Shown here: in pieces, positions 1 through 6,485 of the stretch
Layout of the letters: each line of letters begins with the position of its first letter
Numbering within the stretch: the stretch's first letter is position 1
Assembly: GCA_030612095.1 (NCBI GenBank)
Contig: JAUWOO010000040.1
Location: forward strand, 1 to 12,367
Length of the DNA: 12,367 nt
Origin: Thermoplasmatota archaeon
GTDB taxonomy: Archaea; Thermoplasmatota; E2; DHVEG-1
Reading direction: 5' to 3'
Notes under the pieces: model-generated
Told to the model about the DNA's origin: nothing
The model's input: only the letters and a program-made list of their open reading frames with translations
Databases searched by the model: none
Translations under genes and position numbers: made by a program

Positions 1-2
1 AA

Positions 3-446
3 CCAAGGAGAATGACAGGCACATACATCGATGAGGATTATACTGATAGATACATCAAAGAAAGACTGAACTATCCCAATATTATTACTGCTGAAGAGAT
101 TAACAAAAATCCTAGCGAGTATATGGTTGTTTTAAATTTCTGGTATTTCAACACCCTTATAGATTTGAAACCACATGGTGGAACATATATACATTCATTA
201 TCTGAGCCTTTCAACGAAGAAATGGAGATTTCCTATGAACGGATGCATAATTGGCTAAAACATTTTAATCTAAGATTTGTTCAGTCCCACTGTTCTGGGC
301 ATATATGCGGCCCTGATTTAAAGGAACTTATTAAAGATATAAATCCAAGAGAGCTTTACCCAATCCATACAGAACATCCAGACCTATTTAGAAAACTCGG
401 CATGAAAACTACCATGATTAAAGAAGGAAAAAAGTATAAACTTTAA
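3..446 (+). CDS. RNase J-like MBL/beta-CASP nuclease, C-terminal part (5' partial)
   Basis: This is the C-terminal end of a metallo-beta-lactamase fold protein of the RNase J/beta-CASP type, a family that cleaves or exonucleolytically trims RNA with two zinc ions. About 147 residues are visible. The diagnostic stretch, counted from the ATG at 12, is GGTYIHSLSEPF at about 56-67, then HCSGH at 93-97 (a conserved beta-CASP histidine motif), then ELYPIHTEHPDLF at about 114-126 (the last conserved His of the family). The ATG at 12 is preceded by an AAGGAG-like string but the reading frame stays open to the window edge. Family members are several hundred residues long, so the metal-binding HxHxDH half must lie upstream and that ATG is probably internal. 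The next gene follows 45 bases later on the same strand and is also a putative ribonuclease, so the two are likely cotranscribed. The family is secure, but the exact substrate is unknown. Confidence 0.8.
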   Translation, partial: PRRMTGTYIDEDYTDRYIKERLNYPNIITAEEINKNPSEYMVVLNFWYFNTLIDLKPHGGTYIHSLSEPFNEEMEISYERMHNWLKHFNLRFVQSHCSGHICGPDLKELIKDINPRELYPIHTEHPDLFRKLGMKTTMIKEGKKYKL

Positions 447-491
447 AGCTATAAGAGGTTTAACATTGATAACATCTGGGGGAAAATTAAC

Positions 492-1571
492 ATGACAGAT
501 ATCTATAGTTATGACAAAAAACATGACGAACAGACAATGATAAATGCAGACACTGGTAAGAGGAAGAAAGAGCAATACATTGAAAACCTCAGAGTGGGTG
601 ATGCGGTAAACGAGTTATTTGCTGTAAAAACGAAAAATCCCCCAAGAGCATACAAAAGAGGTACATGGTTTATTTTTGTCGCAACAGATAAAACAGGTGA
701 GATGAGTGTTAAATTTTGGGGCGGAGACAATAAGGATCGCGTCAAGAGGCTTTATGAAAGTTTCAAAGTAGGAGACGTAATACAAATAAGATCAGGAAGT
801 GTGGAGACATACGAAGATAAACCTGAAATATCTATTAATGAGAAAACTGGCGGTCTTCGAAGATGCAACCCCAACGAATATGACATTAGTGATTTCATTC
901 CTGCTTTAGGAGAAAAAGAGATAAAAGAATTATTTGATAAAATTAAAAAAGAGATTAAAAGTATTGAAAACGAGCAGCTGAAAAATCTGCTTTCCTTGTT
1001 TTTTGACGAACCGGATTTCGTAAAGGATTTCACACACTCACCCTCTGCGATAACTCACCATCACAATTATGTAGGTGGAAACCTAGAGCACACGGTTGGA
1101 GTGATAAGGCTATGTAACAACATTTGCGAGATGTATCCCGGTATAAACAAAGATTTAGTTATAACCGGTGCAATCCTCCATGACGTAGGTAAGTTAAAGG
1201 AATATAAGACCACAGCAGCGATAGATAAAACAGATGAAGGGAATTTTATAGGACATATCGTAATTGGAGATAGATGGATACGTGAGAAGATTGATGAACT
1301 AAAAAAGAGTGAAAAAGATTTTGACCAGAAGTTGGAAAATCACCTATGTCATCTTATACTGAGTCACCATGGTAAATATGAATTTGGTTCTCCACGTATG
1401 CCAAAAACCGTCGAAGCATGCGTACTCCATCAGGCCGATATGATGGATTCCCAGGTTAAAAACTATATTCAGAGCGTGGAAGAAACTAAGAAAAATACTG
1501 ATGAGGAATGGGCATTTGTATGGGATTCTAACATAGGCAAAAAAAGAATAAGATATTTGGGAGATATCTAG
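492..1571 (+). CDS. YhaM-like OB-fold + HD-domain 3'-5' exoribonuclease
   Basis: A 359-residue protein with an N-terminal OB fold (about residues 30-116, nucleic-acid binding) joined by a helical linker to an HD phosphohydrolase domain (about 185-330). This is the architecture of bacterial YhaM/Cbf1 3'-5' exoribonucleases. Metal-binding residues are readable: the HHH triplet at 189-191, H200 in GGNLEHTVGV, the HD pair H230-D231 in ILHDVGK, H255, the H292-H293 pair in ILSHHGKYEFGSP, and D316 in HQADMMDS. The SHHG and HQAD motifs are typical of this HD subgroup. The ATG at 492 has only a weak purine stretch (GGGGGA) upstream. It lies between an RNase J-like nuclease and a Trm112-like gene, which fits RNA processing or decay. 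Activity on RNA rather than DNA is inferred from the family. Confidence 0.83.
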   Translation: MTDIYSYDKKHDEQTMINADTGKRKKEQYIENLRVGDAVNELFAVKTKNPPRAYKRGTWFIFVATDKTGEMSVKFWGGDNKDRVKRLYESFKVGDVIQIRSGSVETYEDKPEISINEKTGGLRRCNPNEYDISDFIPALGEKEIKELFDKIKKEIKSIENEQLKNLLSLFFDEPDFVKDFTHSPSAITHHHNYVGGNLEHTVGVIRLCNNICEMYPGINKDLVITGAILHDVGKLKEYKTTAAIDKTDEGNFIGHIVIGDRWIREKIDELKKSEKDFDQKLENHLCHLILSHHGKYEFGSPRMPKTVEACVLHQADMMDSQVKNYIQSVEETKKNTDEEWAFVWDSNIGKKRIRYLGDI

Positions 1572-1594
1572 ATTATTTCAATGAATATATTATC

Positions 1595-1600
1595 AAGGAG
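1595..1600 (+). promoter_or_regulatory. Shine-Dalgarno of the Trm112-like gene
   Basis: AAGGAG is the strongest ribosome-binding sequence in this part of the window. It sits only 2 bases before an ATG at 1603, whose frame does not give a conserved protein, and 12 bases before the ATG at 1613, which does. An in-frame TGA at 1604-1606 rules out any earlier start for the real gene, so the somewhat long spacing has to be accepted. Confidence 0.5.
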
Positions 1601-1612
1601 ATATGAAAAACC

Positions 1613-1783
1613 ATGAAAAAAGATTTGCTAGATATTCTCTGTTGCCCCACATGCAAAGGAGCGCTAGAACTAATTATTGAAAGGGAAGAAAATGGAGAAA
1701 TAATTAAAGGAAAATTTAACTGTAAAAAATGCAAAACCACATACACCATAGATGACGGGATACCAAATCTTTTACCAAAATAA
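1613..1783 (+). CDS. Trm112-like small zinc protein (methyltransferase activator family)
   Basis: A 56-residue protein beginning MKKDLLDILCCPTCKGALEL and ending YTIDDGIPNLLPK. It has two zinc-binding CxxC pairs, C11/C14 (CPTC) and C37/C40 (CKKC), and the characteristic C-terminal DDGIPNLLP segment of the Trm112/UPF0434 family. In eukaryotes and archaea Trm112 is the obligate small partner that stabilises several SAM-dependent methyltransferases acting on tRNA, rRNA and release factor. Bacterial members of the family are less well understood. The start is fixed by an in-frame stop at 1604-1606. It lies 41 bases after the HD exoribonuclease on the same strand and ends 3 bases from the convergent helicase. 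No Trm112-dependent methyltransferase is adjacent, so the partner, if any, is encoded elsewhere. Family membership is well supported, and the partner role is inferred. Confidence 0.82.
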   Translation: MKKDLLDILCCPTCKGALELIIEREENGEIIKGKFNCKKCKTTYTIDDGIPNLLPK

Positions 1784-1786
1784 AGA

Positions 1787-3769
1787 TCAATTATCCATAA
1801 AACTTTCTATATCTTCCAAGAGATCCTTTGATTCTTCCAAATCTTTAATATACTTTTTGAAACGTGATGCTCTTCTATCAAGAATGATAGCTACACCTCG
1901 GTCGTTTTCATCACGGATAAGACGTCCGATGGATTGCATAAGTTTTCTGGCAGTAGGTGCCTCTACGGTATACTCCCACCCTTTCCTAAATTTAAGATCA
2001 TAATATTTCTGTAAGCCTCGCTGTCTTGCCGTTGGTTTAGGGTATGGAATACCTACAATCACTGCTATCTCTAGCTGCTCTGCCGGGAAATCCATCCCTT
2101 CACTTATTCTGCCACCCATAACTGAAAAGAGAGTAGCGCCATCTCCTTCTCTTAACCCACATTTCTTGAAATCAGAGACTAAATCCATCAAAGCTGATTG
2201 AGACATCTCTTGCTCTTCGATGTATAGACGTCTCCGAATACCGTCAAAACCACCTTTGTTTCGAAACATAGAGAGTGTGTTGAAACTGGGGAAAAAAACT
2301 ATAGTATTTCTTGGAAATGTGTTGCAAACATCAGTTACATGTTGCCCCATTCTTGGAATGATTTTTTTGTCTCTAGCCATCTCGGAATATTTCGTAGTGA
2401 CATCGGAAACGAAAAATATTCTTCTATTATCAATTGGAAATGGAGAAGGATATGAAACCATCTCTGTATCTTTCGAAAGCCCCAGTGAATCACGGTATTC
2501 CTCTAGAGGCTCTAATGTACCTGACATGTGAATCGAGGAATGAAATTCCCGTAAAATCCCCGTTCCAATTGATGGATCCAGACAAAATGACTCTATACGA
2601 GGGTTTTTACCTTGAGAGGCATCGACTATCAACTTTGCATATTGATTCATTTCAAGACTGATCCAAAAATCCAAGAAAATACCAAGTTTATGCAGATACG
2701 AACGAGGGAGTTTATTCACCTTTTGGCGATACTCTTGGATTTTCTCACCATAGGCCATTAAATCACCGATAATGTCATGGAGTGATTTACTAGTAATCTT
2801 GAGTCTTGATAAAATCTCCGACTCAAACTCATGAGATGGGATAAACGCATCATCTTTCTTAAAATCCCCCCTTCTAACCCCACTTTCTAAAACACCATAA
2901 ACATAAGTATCTCTCAAATCTCTCAGAATATCAATCAATAATTTACAAAAAGTCGAGACGTGTGTTTTACCACCAAGCAAAGAGGGATCTCCATACTTCT
3001 CCGCCTCAGAAACACAGCTATTCAACATCCACATGCTAAGCTGTGCTGAAAACAAATCTCTAATGTAATTAGGAAGGTTATGTGCCTCATCAACAACTAA
3101 AATGATATCTTCTTCTGGTACCGCCAGCCAATCAAAAAGCATATTGCGGATCATCATATCAAAAACATAGATGTATGGAACAATAATAAGTGACGTCTCA
3201 CGGACCAATAGCTTGTTTAATTCATAGGGACATATTTTATTTCTCCCACAATACTCTATGAATTCTTCTGCAGTTGGAAGATCTTCCTTAGCCCATTCAA
3301 GGATTCTGTCAACTTTTTCTTTGTTTCCTATGAAATTTCTATAATATATGCAACCCTGGTCCTTTCCTTCTTTGGCAGATTTTGCCTTCTTTTTTTCATT
3401 TGAACAAAGTTTTGATAGTTCATCTGCTGCCCCACTGGCAAAATCTGGATCATCTCTAGCAAGTATGCACATATTGGCTCTACCTTGTATGCCAACACCA
3501 AAAATCTTGTCCTTCCCGTCTTTCATTTTATCTCTGATTTCCCTTAATTCTAGTATAACTTGTCTCTGCTGTGCATTTGTCCGAGTTGTGTAGACTATTT
3601 TTTTATTGTTTTCTAGCGCGTATTCAAGGGTTGAAGTCAGAATGCATACCGTTTTTCCCGAACCGGTGCCTGATTCAAATACAATATTTTTCCCCGCATT
3701 AAGTGTATTTTTTATAGTCTGCATTATTGCTGTTTGATTTTTACGTGGTTCGTAGGGAAATATATCCAT
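1787..3769 (-). CDS. XPD/Rad3-family Fe-S DNA helicase
   Basis: A superfamily 2 helicase of the XPD/DinG group, expected to unwind DNA 5'-3' in repair or related transactions. With the start chosen here (660 residues) the motifs are: MDIFPYEPRKNQ at the N-terminus (Q-motif-like start typical of XPD); Walker A GTGSGKT at 34-40; motif Ia VYTTRTNAQQRQV at about 59-71; four cysteines at 101, 122, 140 and 180 that match the XPD 4Fe-4S domain; motif II DEAH at 227-230; motif VI QSIGRLIRDENDRG at about 612-625. An in-frame ATG at 3889 would add 40 residues that look unrelated to the family, so the start at 3769 is preferred. A TATA-like element about 27 bases upstream and the lack of a Shine-Dalgarno suggest a leaderless message. 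It is convergent with the Trm112 gene and divergent from the carbonic-anhydrase-like gene. Confidence 0.92.
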   Translation of the reverse strand: MDIFPYEPRKNQTAIMQTIKNTLNAGKNIVFESGTGSGKTVCILTSTLEYALENNKKIVYTTRTNAQQRQVILELREIRDKMKDGKDKIFGVGIQGRANMCILARDDPDFASGAADELSKLCSNEKKKAKSAKEGKDQGCIYYRNFIGNKEKVDRILEWAKEDLPTAEEFIEYCGRNKICPYELNKLLVRETSLIIVPYIYVFDMMIRNMLFDWLAVPEEDIILVVDEAHNLPNYIRDLFSAQLSMWMLNSCVSEAEKYGDPSLLGGKTHVSTFCKLLIDILRDLRDTYVYGVLESGVRRGDFKKDDAFIPSHEFESEILSRLKITSKSLHDIIGDLMAYGEKIQEYRQKVNKLPRSYLHKLGIFLDFWISLEMNQYAKLIVDASQGKNPRIESFCLDPSIGTGILREFHSSIHMSGTLEPLEEYRDSLGLSKDTEMVSYPSPFPIDNRRIFFVSDVTTKYSEMARDKKIIPRMGQHVTDVCNTFPRNTIVFFPSFNTLSMFRNKGGFDGIRRRLYIEEQEMSQSALMDLVSDFKKCGLREGDGATLFSVMGGRISEGMDFPAEQLEIAVIVGIPYPKPTARQRGLQKYYDLKFRKGWEYTVEAPTARKLMQSIGRLIRDENDRGVAIILDRRASRFKKYIKDLEESKDLLEDIESFMDN

Positions 3770-3792
3770 TTGAAGGGCATATACAGATATTG

Positions 3793-3800
3793 GTAAATAG
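3793..3800 (-). promoter_or_regulatory. Candidate TATA element of the helicase gene
   Basis: On the minus strand this reads CTATTTAC, centred about 27 bases before the ATG at 3769. That is the archaeal TATA-to-start distance expected if transcription starts at or next to the start codon. No Shine-Dalgarno sequence precedes that ATG, which fits a leaderless message. The element is a weak match in AT-rich DNA. Confidence 0.3.
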
Positions 3801-3868
3801 AGTTGTTGTAGGTCTGTTAAAACTATTATCGACCGATGGAGAGGAAAATAACATATGAATTTCGCTAA

Positions 3869-3876
3869 TTTTTTAA
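3869..3876 (+). promoter_or_regulatory. Candidate TATA element of the carbonic-anhydrase-like gene
   Basis: TTTTTAAC lies about 44 bases before the ATG at 3916. A start of transcription about 26 bases downstream (near 3898) would give a short leader that contains the GGTG ribosome-binding sequence at 3905-3908. The match is weak and rests on spacing more than on sequence. Confidence 0.25.
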
Positions 3877-3915
3877 CTACCATTACCATGTATTCAATCT
3901 AAAAGGTGTAAAATA

Positions 3916-4305
3916 ATGACAAAAGAAACATTTGCAACGGCAATAAACTGTATGGATGGTAGAACTCAGGAACCGATTATATCTTGGGCTAAGAAAACCT
4001 TTGAGGTAGACTATGTCGACGCCATAACAGAACCTGGACCAGACAAGATACTTGCCGAAGGACCCGATACTCTCGTAGAATCCATTAAAAATAGAGTTAT
4101 GATCTCAGTAAATAAACATGGCTCTCAAAATGTTATCATAGTTTCTCACCATGACTGCGCCGGAAATCCAGTATCAAAAGAGGAGCATCTAGACCAACTG
4201 AAAAAATCTGTTGATGTCATTTCATCATGGAAACTTGGAGTCAAAACAATAGGCGTCTGGATAGGAGAAGACTGGAAGGTAAACAAGTTGATCGAGCACA
4301 TCTAA
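3916..4305 (+). CDS. Minimal beta-carbonic-anhydrase-like zinc protein
   Basis: A 129-residue soluble protein with the zinc-site pattern of beta-class carbonic anhydrases. C12-x-D14-x-R16 sits in INCMDGRTQ, and H78-x-x-C81 in IIVSHHDCAGNP. In true beta-carbonic anhydrases these Cys/His/Cys residues bind zinc and the Asp-Arg pair completes the active site. This protein is clearly shorter than classical members (usually 170-220 residues) and lacks the usual segment between the two motifs that carries the conserved glycine-rich, Arg-Ala-Gly-like turn. It is therefore a compact relative whose activity on CO2 is not assured. GGTG at 3905-3908 with 7 bases spacing supports the start at 3916. It is transcribed divergently from the helicase, with no functional link evident. 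Fold and metal site are well supported, the reaction is not. Confidence 0.7.
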   Translation: MTKETFATAINCMDGRTQEPIISWAKKTFEVDYVDAITEPGPDKILAEGPDTLVESIKNRVMISVNKHGSQNVIIVSHHDCAGNPVSKEEHLDQLKKSVDVISSWKLGVKTIGVWIGEDWKVNKLIEHI

Positions 4306-4350
4306 CCACGGTTCAATCATTTTTCTGATCGGATTTCAAAGGGATGTAAT

Positions 4351-4358
4351 TTTATAGT
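4351..4358 (+). promoter_or_regulatory. TATA box of the taw2-tsr3 operon, leaderless start
   Basis: TTTATAGT is a good archaeal TATA-like octamer centred about 28 bases before the ATG at 4383, preceded by a purine-rich GGGATG stretch in the BRE region. The ATG lacks any Shine-Dalgarno sequence (upstream bases are AAACTATTAAATT). Together these indicate a transcript beginning at or within a few bases of the start codon. Confidence 0.55.
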
Positions 4359-4382
4359 CTTACCTTGTTAAACTATTAAATT

Positions 4383-5228
4383 ATGCTAGAAACTCCATTT
4401 GATCAAATAAAAGAATCACTTTCAAAAAACGTTCCTTCAGAATTGATAAAACATCTACCAGATAAATGGGAAAAAGCAGGGGACGTACTAACTATTAAAT
4501 TGGATTGTGATCTTGAAAAATATCAAGAAAAAGTATGTGAAAAATACGCGGAGATCCTTCATTGCAAAACAGTTCTCAACAATGTAGGCAGCATTTCAGG
4601 AACATATCGAAAGCCAAAGGTTGAGATACTATATGGCCCTAAAAACACCGAGACAATTCATAAAGAAAACGGTATACGATTTAAATTAGACCCTGCGAAA
4701 ATAATGTTTTCATCTGGAAATATGCATGAAAGACTGCGTATAGCAAATGTTTCAAACATGGATGAAACTGTTGTTGATCTTTTTGCAGGGATTGGTTATT
4801 TCACAATGCCAATGGCCGTATATAGTAAACCAAAGAAAATCTTTGCCTGTGAAATAAATCCGGTGTCATACAATTTTTTATGTGAAAATATTGTTTTAAA
4901 TGACGTGACAGCAATTGTTGAACCATTGCAAGGAGATAATAGAAACATTGCTCCAAAAGATGTAGCTGACAGAGTTATAATGGGTTATCTTGAAGATACT
5001 TACAGATTTTTACCAACTGCTTTTAACTGCCTAAAAAACCTTACGGGCATTATTCACTACCACGATGTCTGTCCCAATGAATCAATCCCAAATAGATCTT
5101 TGAAATTTGTCCAGAACGTAGCTAAGAAATACAATAGAAAATCCGAACTTTTGACATACAAAAACATAAAATCATATGCTCCAGGTATTAGCCATGTTGT
5201 CCTAGATGTAAGAATTGATGAAATATGA
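4383..5228 (+). CDS. taw2: Taw2: tRNA(Phe) 4-demethylwyosine aminocarboxypropyltransferase
   Basis: A 281-residue class I SAM-binding enzyme of the Trm5/Tyw2 family. In the archaeal wyosine pathway Taw2 transfers the 3-amino-3-carboxypropyl group of SAM to the tricyclic base at position 37 of tRNA(Phe). Visible features: an N-terminal domain (1-95); FKLDPAKIMFSSGNMHERLR at 100-119, a family signature; the SAM-binding loop VVDLFAGIGYFTMPMA at 130-145; ACEINP at 155-160; QGDNR at 183-187; then DRVIMGYL at 196-203. The last motif separates it from Trm5, where an NPP-type motif is expected at this place, and matches Taw2/Tyw2. GIIHYHD at 222-228 is also typical. It is the first gene of a two-gene unit: its TGA stop overlaps the ATG of tsr3 (ATGA). 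Start context indicates leaderless translation. Trm5-type methylation is the main alternative and is judged less likely. Confidence 0.85.
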   Translation: MLETPFDQIKESLSKNVPSELIKHLPDKWEKAGDVLTIKLDCDLEKYQEKVCEKYAEILHCKTVLNNVGSISGTYRKPKVEILYGPKNTETIHKENGIRFKLDPAKIMFSSGNMHERLRIANVSNMDETVVDLFAGIGYFTMPMAVYSKPKKIFACEINPVSYNFLCENIVLNDVTAIVEPLQGDNRNIAPKDVADRVIMGYLEDTYRFLPTAFNCLKNLTGIIHYHDVCPNESIPNRSLKFVQNVAKKYNRKSELLTYKNIKSYAPGISHVVLDVRIDEI

Positions 5229-5749
5229 AAAGAAAAATCCAGCTTATAGTATACCATGCAAATGAGGATGATCCAAAAAAATGCAGTGCACGAAAGTTAC
5301 ATAAATTTGGTTTTGCAAAACTTGAGAAAAATATTAGAAGAATGCCAAAACATGCTATTCTATTGAATCCATTTGCCAAAAAAAGCCTTTCAAAAGAAGA
5401 TGAGAGGATTGCTAAGGAGAATGGTATATTGGCCATTGACTGTTCGTGGAAAAACGCCGAAAAAAGTTTTGACGAATTAGCACGAGACCGCATCTCACGG
5501 GCTCTACCTTTTGTAGTTGCCGTAAATCCAGTCAATTATGGTAAGGCTCTTAAGCTTACAACGCTAGAGGCTTTTGCCGCTGCGCTGTATATCTTAGGAC
5601 ATGTTGAACAGGCCAAAGAAATACTTAATATCTATAAATGGAGTCCTCATTTTTTAGAGTTAAATAAGAATCCTCTAGAGGATTATAGGATGGCAAAGAA
5701 TAGTAAGGATGTCATCAAGTCTATGAAACTCTATATTAGTGATGAATAA
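5225..5749 (+). CDS. tsr3: Tsr3: SSU rRNA aminocarboxypropyltransferase
   Basis: A 174-residue protein matching Tsr3, the SPOUT-like enzyme that transfers the 3-amino-3-carboxypropyl group of SAM to a (pseudo)uridine in helix 31 of small-subunit rRNA during ribosome maturation. Readable signatures: DDPKKCSARKL at 15-25; ILLNPFAKKSLSKED at 45-59; the IDCSW motif at 71-75; RALPFVVAVNPVNYG at 92-106, the most diagnostic stretch; KLTTLEAFAAALYILG at 110-125; and a WSPHFLELNKNPLEDY tail at 139-154. The length is normal for archaeal members, which lack the acidic extension of the yeast protein. Translation is coupled to taw2 through a 4-base ATGA overlap, and no independent promoter or Shine-Dalgarno was seen. 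A palindrome and the next gene's promoter follow its stop. Confidence 0.9.
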   Translation: MKRKIQLIVYHANEDDPKKCSARKLHKFGFAKLEKNIRRMPKHAILLNPFAKKSLSKEDERIAKENGILAIDCSWKNAEKSFDELARDRISRALPFVVAVNPVNYGKALKLTTLEAFAAALYILGHVEQAKEILNIYKWSPHFLELNKNPLEDYRMAKNSKDVIKSMKLYISDE

Positions 5750-5760
5750 TTTCTCTAGGG

Positions 5761-5775
5761 TTTGTGTAACACAAA
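5761..5775. promoter_or_regulatory. Operator-like palindrome upstream of the HAD/gpgS genes
   Basis: TTTGTGT-A-ACACAAA is a perfect 7-base inverted repeat around a single base, 55 bases before the HAD start codon. It lies about 15-20 bases upstream of a TATA-like TTAAATTC at 5791-5798. The central spacing is too short for an ordinary RNA hairpin, so a dimeric DNA-binding regulator is the more natural reading, acting from an activator-like position. No second copy was noticed in the window. Confidence 0.4.
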
Positions 5776-5790
5776 TCGTACCTAAAGTTA

Positions 5791-5798
5791 TTAAATTC
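5791..5798 (+). promoter_or_regulatory. Candidate TATA element of the HAD-gpgS operon
   Basis: TTAAATTC is a TATA-like match centred about 36 bases before the ATG at 5831. A start of transcription about 26 bases downstream (near 5820) would leave a leader of roughly 10 bases that just includes the GGAGAG Shine-Dalgarno at 5822-5827. This arrangement is tight but consistent. Confidence 0.35.
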
Positions 5799-5830
5799 TT
5801 CATTAATCCAGATAAAAAGTTGGAGAGATC

Positions 5831-6475
5831 ATGAGCAAATTCAAACTAGTTATATTCGACATGGATGGGACGCTCATTGCAGGACGAACTGTGTTTGTCT
5901 TTGCAGAGAATAAAGGATTCGAAGATGAATTACTACGAATAATCAACGGCAATAAAGAATTACATGAGAAAAGCATTGAAATAGCAAAGTTGCTAAAAGG
6001 CATGAATGCCAGAGAACTCCTGGAGATTTTTAGAAATATACCTTTACAGGAACATGTTGAAAATGTTATCAGAGAAATTAAGAAAGAAGGCATCAAAACA
6101 GCTATTGTCACCGATAGTTATCAGTTTGTAGCCGATGATCTTAGAGAAAAATTAGATATTGATTATGCCTTTGCCAATAATCTTATAATAGAAAAAGACA
6201 TTGTAACTGGAGAGTTGATAATAAATAATAAGGATCTTAAAAAACGTTTTAACGATTGCAAGATTCATTCAATTTGTAAAGACCGTGTGTTGAAACGCCT
6301 CTGCAAAAAGCTTGGCATATCAGAGAGTGAGGTAATTGCGGTTGGAGACAGTGCAGTCGACATCTGCATGATAAAGTCAGCGGGATTAGGAATTGCATTC
6401 AATGCACCAAAAGAAGTTCAAAAACATGCAGACATTAGTACTAGTAACATGAGTGTGATATTAGACTACATTTAG
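5831..6475 (+). CDS. HAD phosphatase, candidate glucosyl-3-phosphoglycerate phosphatase
   Basis: A 214-residue haloacid dehalogenase-type phosphatase resembling the phosphoserine phosphatase subgroup. Motif I is FDMDGT with nucleophile D10 and acid/base D12. Motif II is TDS at 94-96. Motif III lysine is probably K150 or a neighbour, and motif IV is GDSAVD at 172-177. The helical cap lies between motifs I and II (about 20-80). By sequence alone it could be a phosphoserine phosphatase. Its position 10 bases upstream of a gpgS-type gene suggests that it removes the phosphate from glucosyl-3-phosphoglycerate to give glucosylglycerate, the second step of that pathway. A GGAGAG Shine-Dalgarno 3 bases before the ATG supports the start. 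The fold is certain, and the substrate is inferred from context. Confidence 0.75.
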   Translation: MSKFKLVIFDMDGTLIAGRTVFVFAENKGFEDELLRIINGNKELHEKSIEIAKLLKGMNARELLEIFRNIPLQEHVENVIREIKKEGIKTAIVTDSYQFVADDLREKLDIDYAFANNLIIEKDIVTGELIINNKDLKKRFNDCKIHSICKDRVLKRLCKKLGISESEVIAVGDSAVDICMIKSAGLGIAFNAPKEVQKHADISTSNMSVILDYI

Positions 6476-6485
6476 ATGTGATATT

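Noticed and set aside
1603..1660. ATG at 1603 as start of the small zinc protein
   Set aside because: Its frame gives MKNHEKRFARYSLLPHM, without the CPTC motif. The frame from 1613 gives a full Trm112-like protein.
2220..2661. Plus-strand ORFs opposite the helicase as separate genes
   Set aside because: They lie entirely within the helicase coding sequence, show no family-like motifs and lack start signals. They are antisense shadows.
3770..3889. N-terminal 40-residue extension of the helicase
   Set aside because: It does not match the XPD family, contains the likely divergent promoters, and the family-like start is at 3769.
4318..4325. Oligo-T run after the carbonic-anhydrase-like gene as a terminator
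   Set aside because: Five T residues are plausible for archaeal termination but too common in AT-rich DNA to call.
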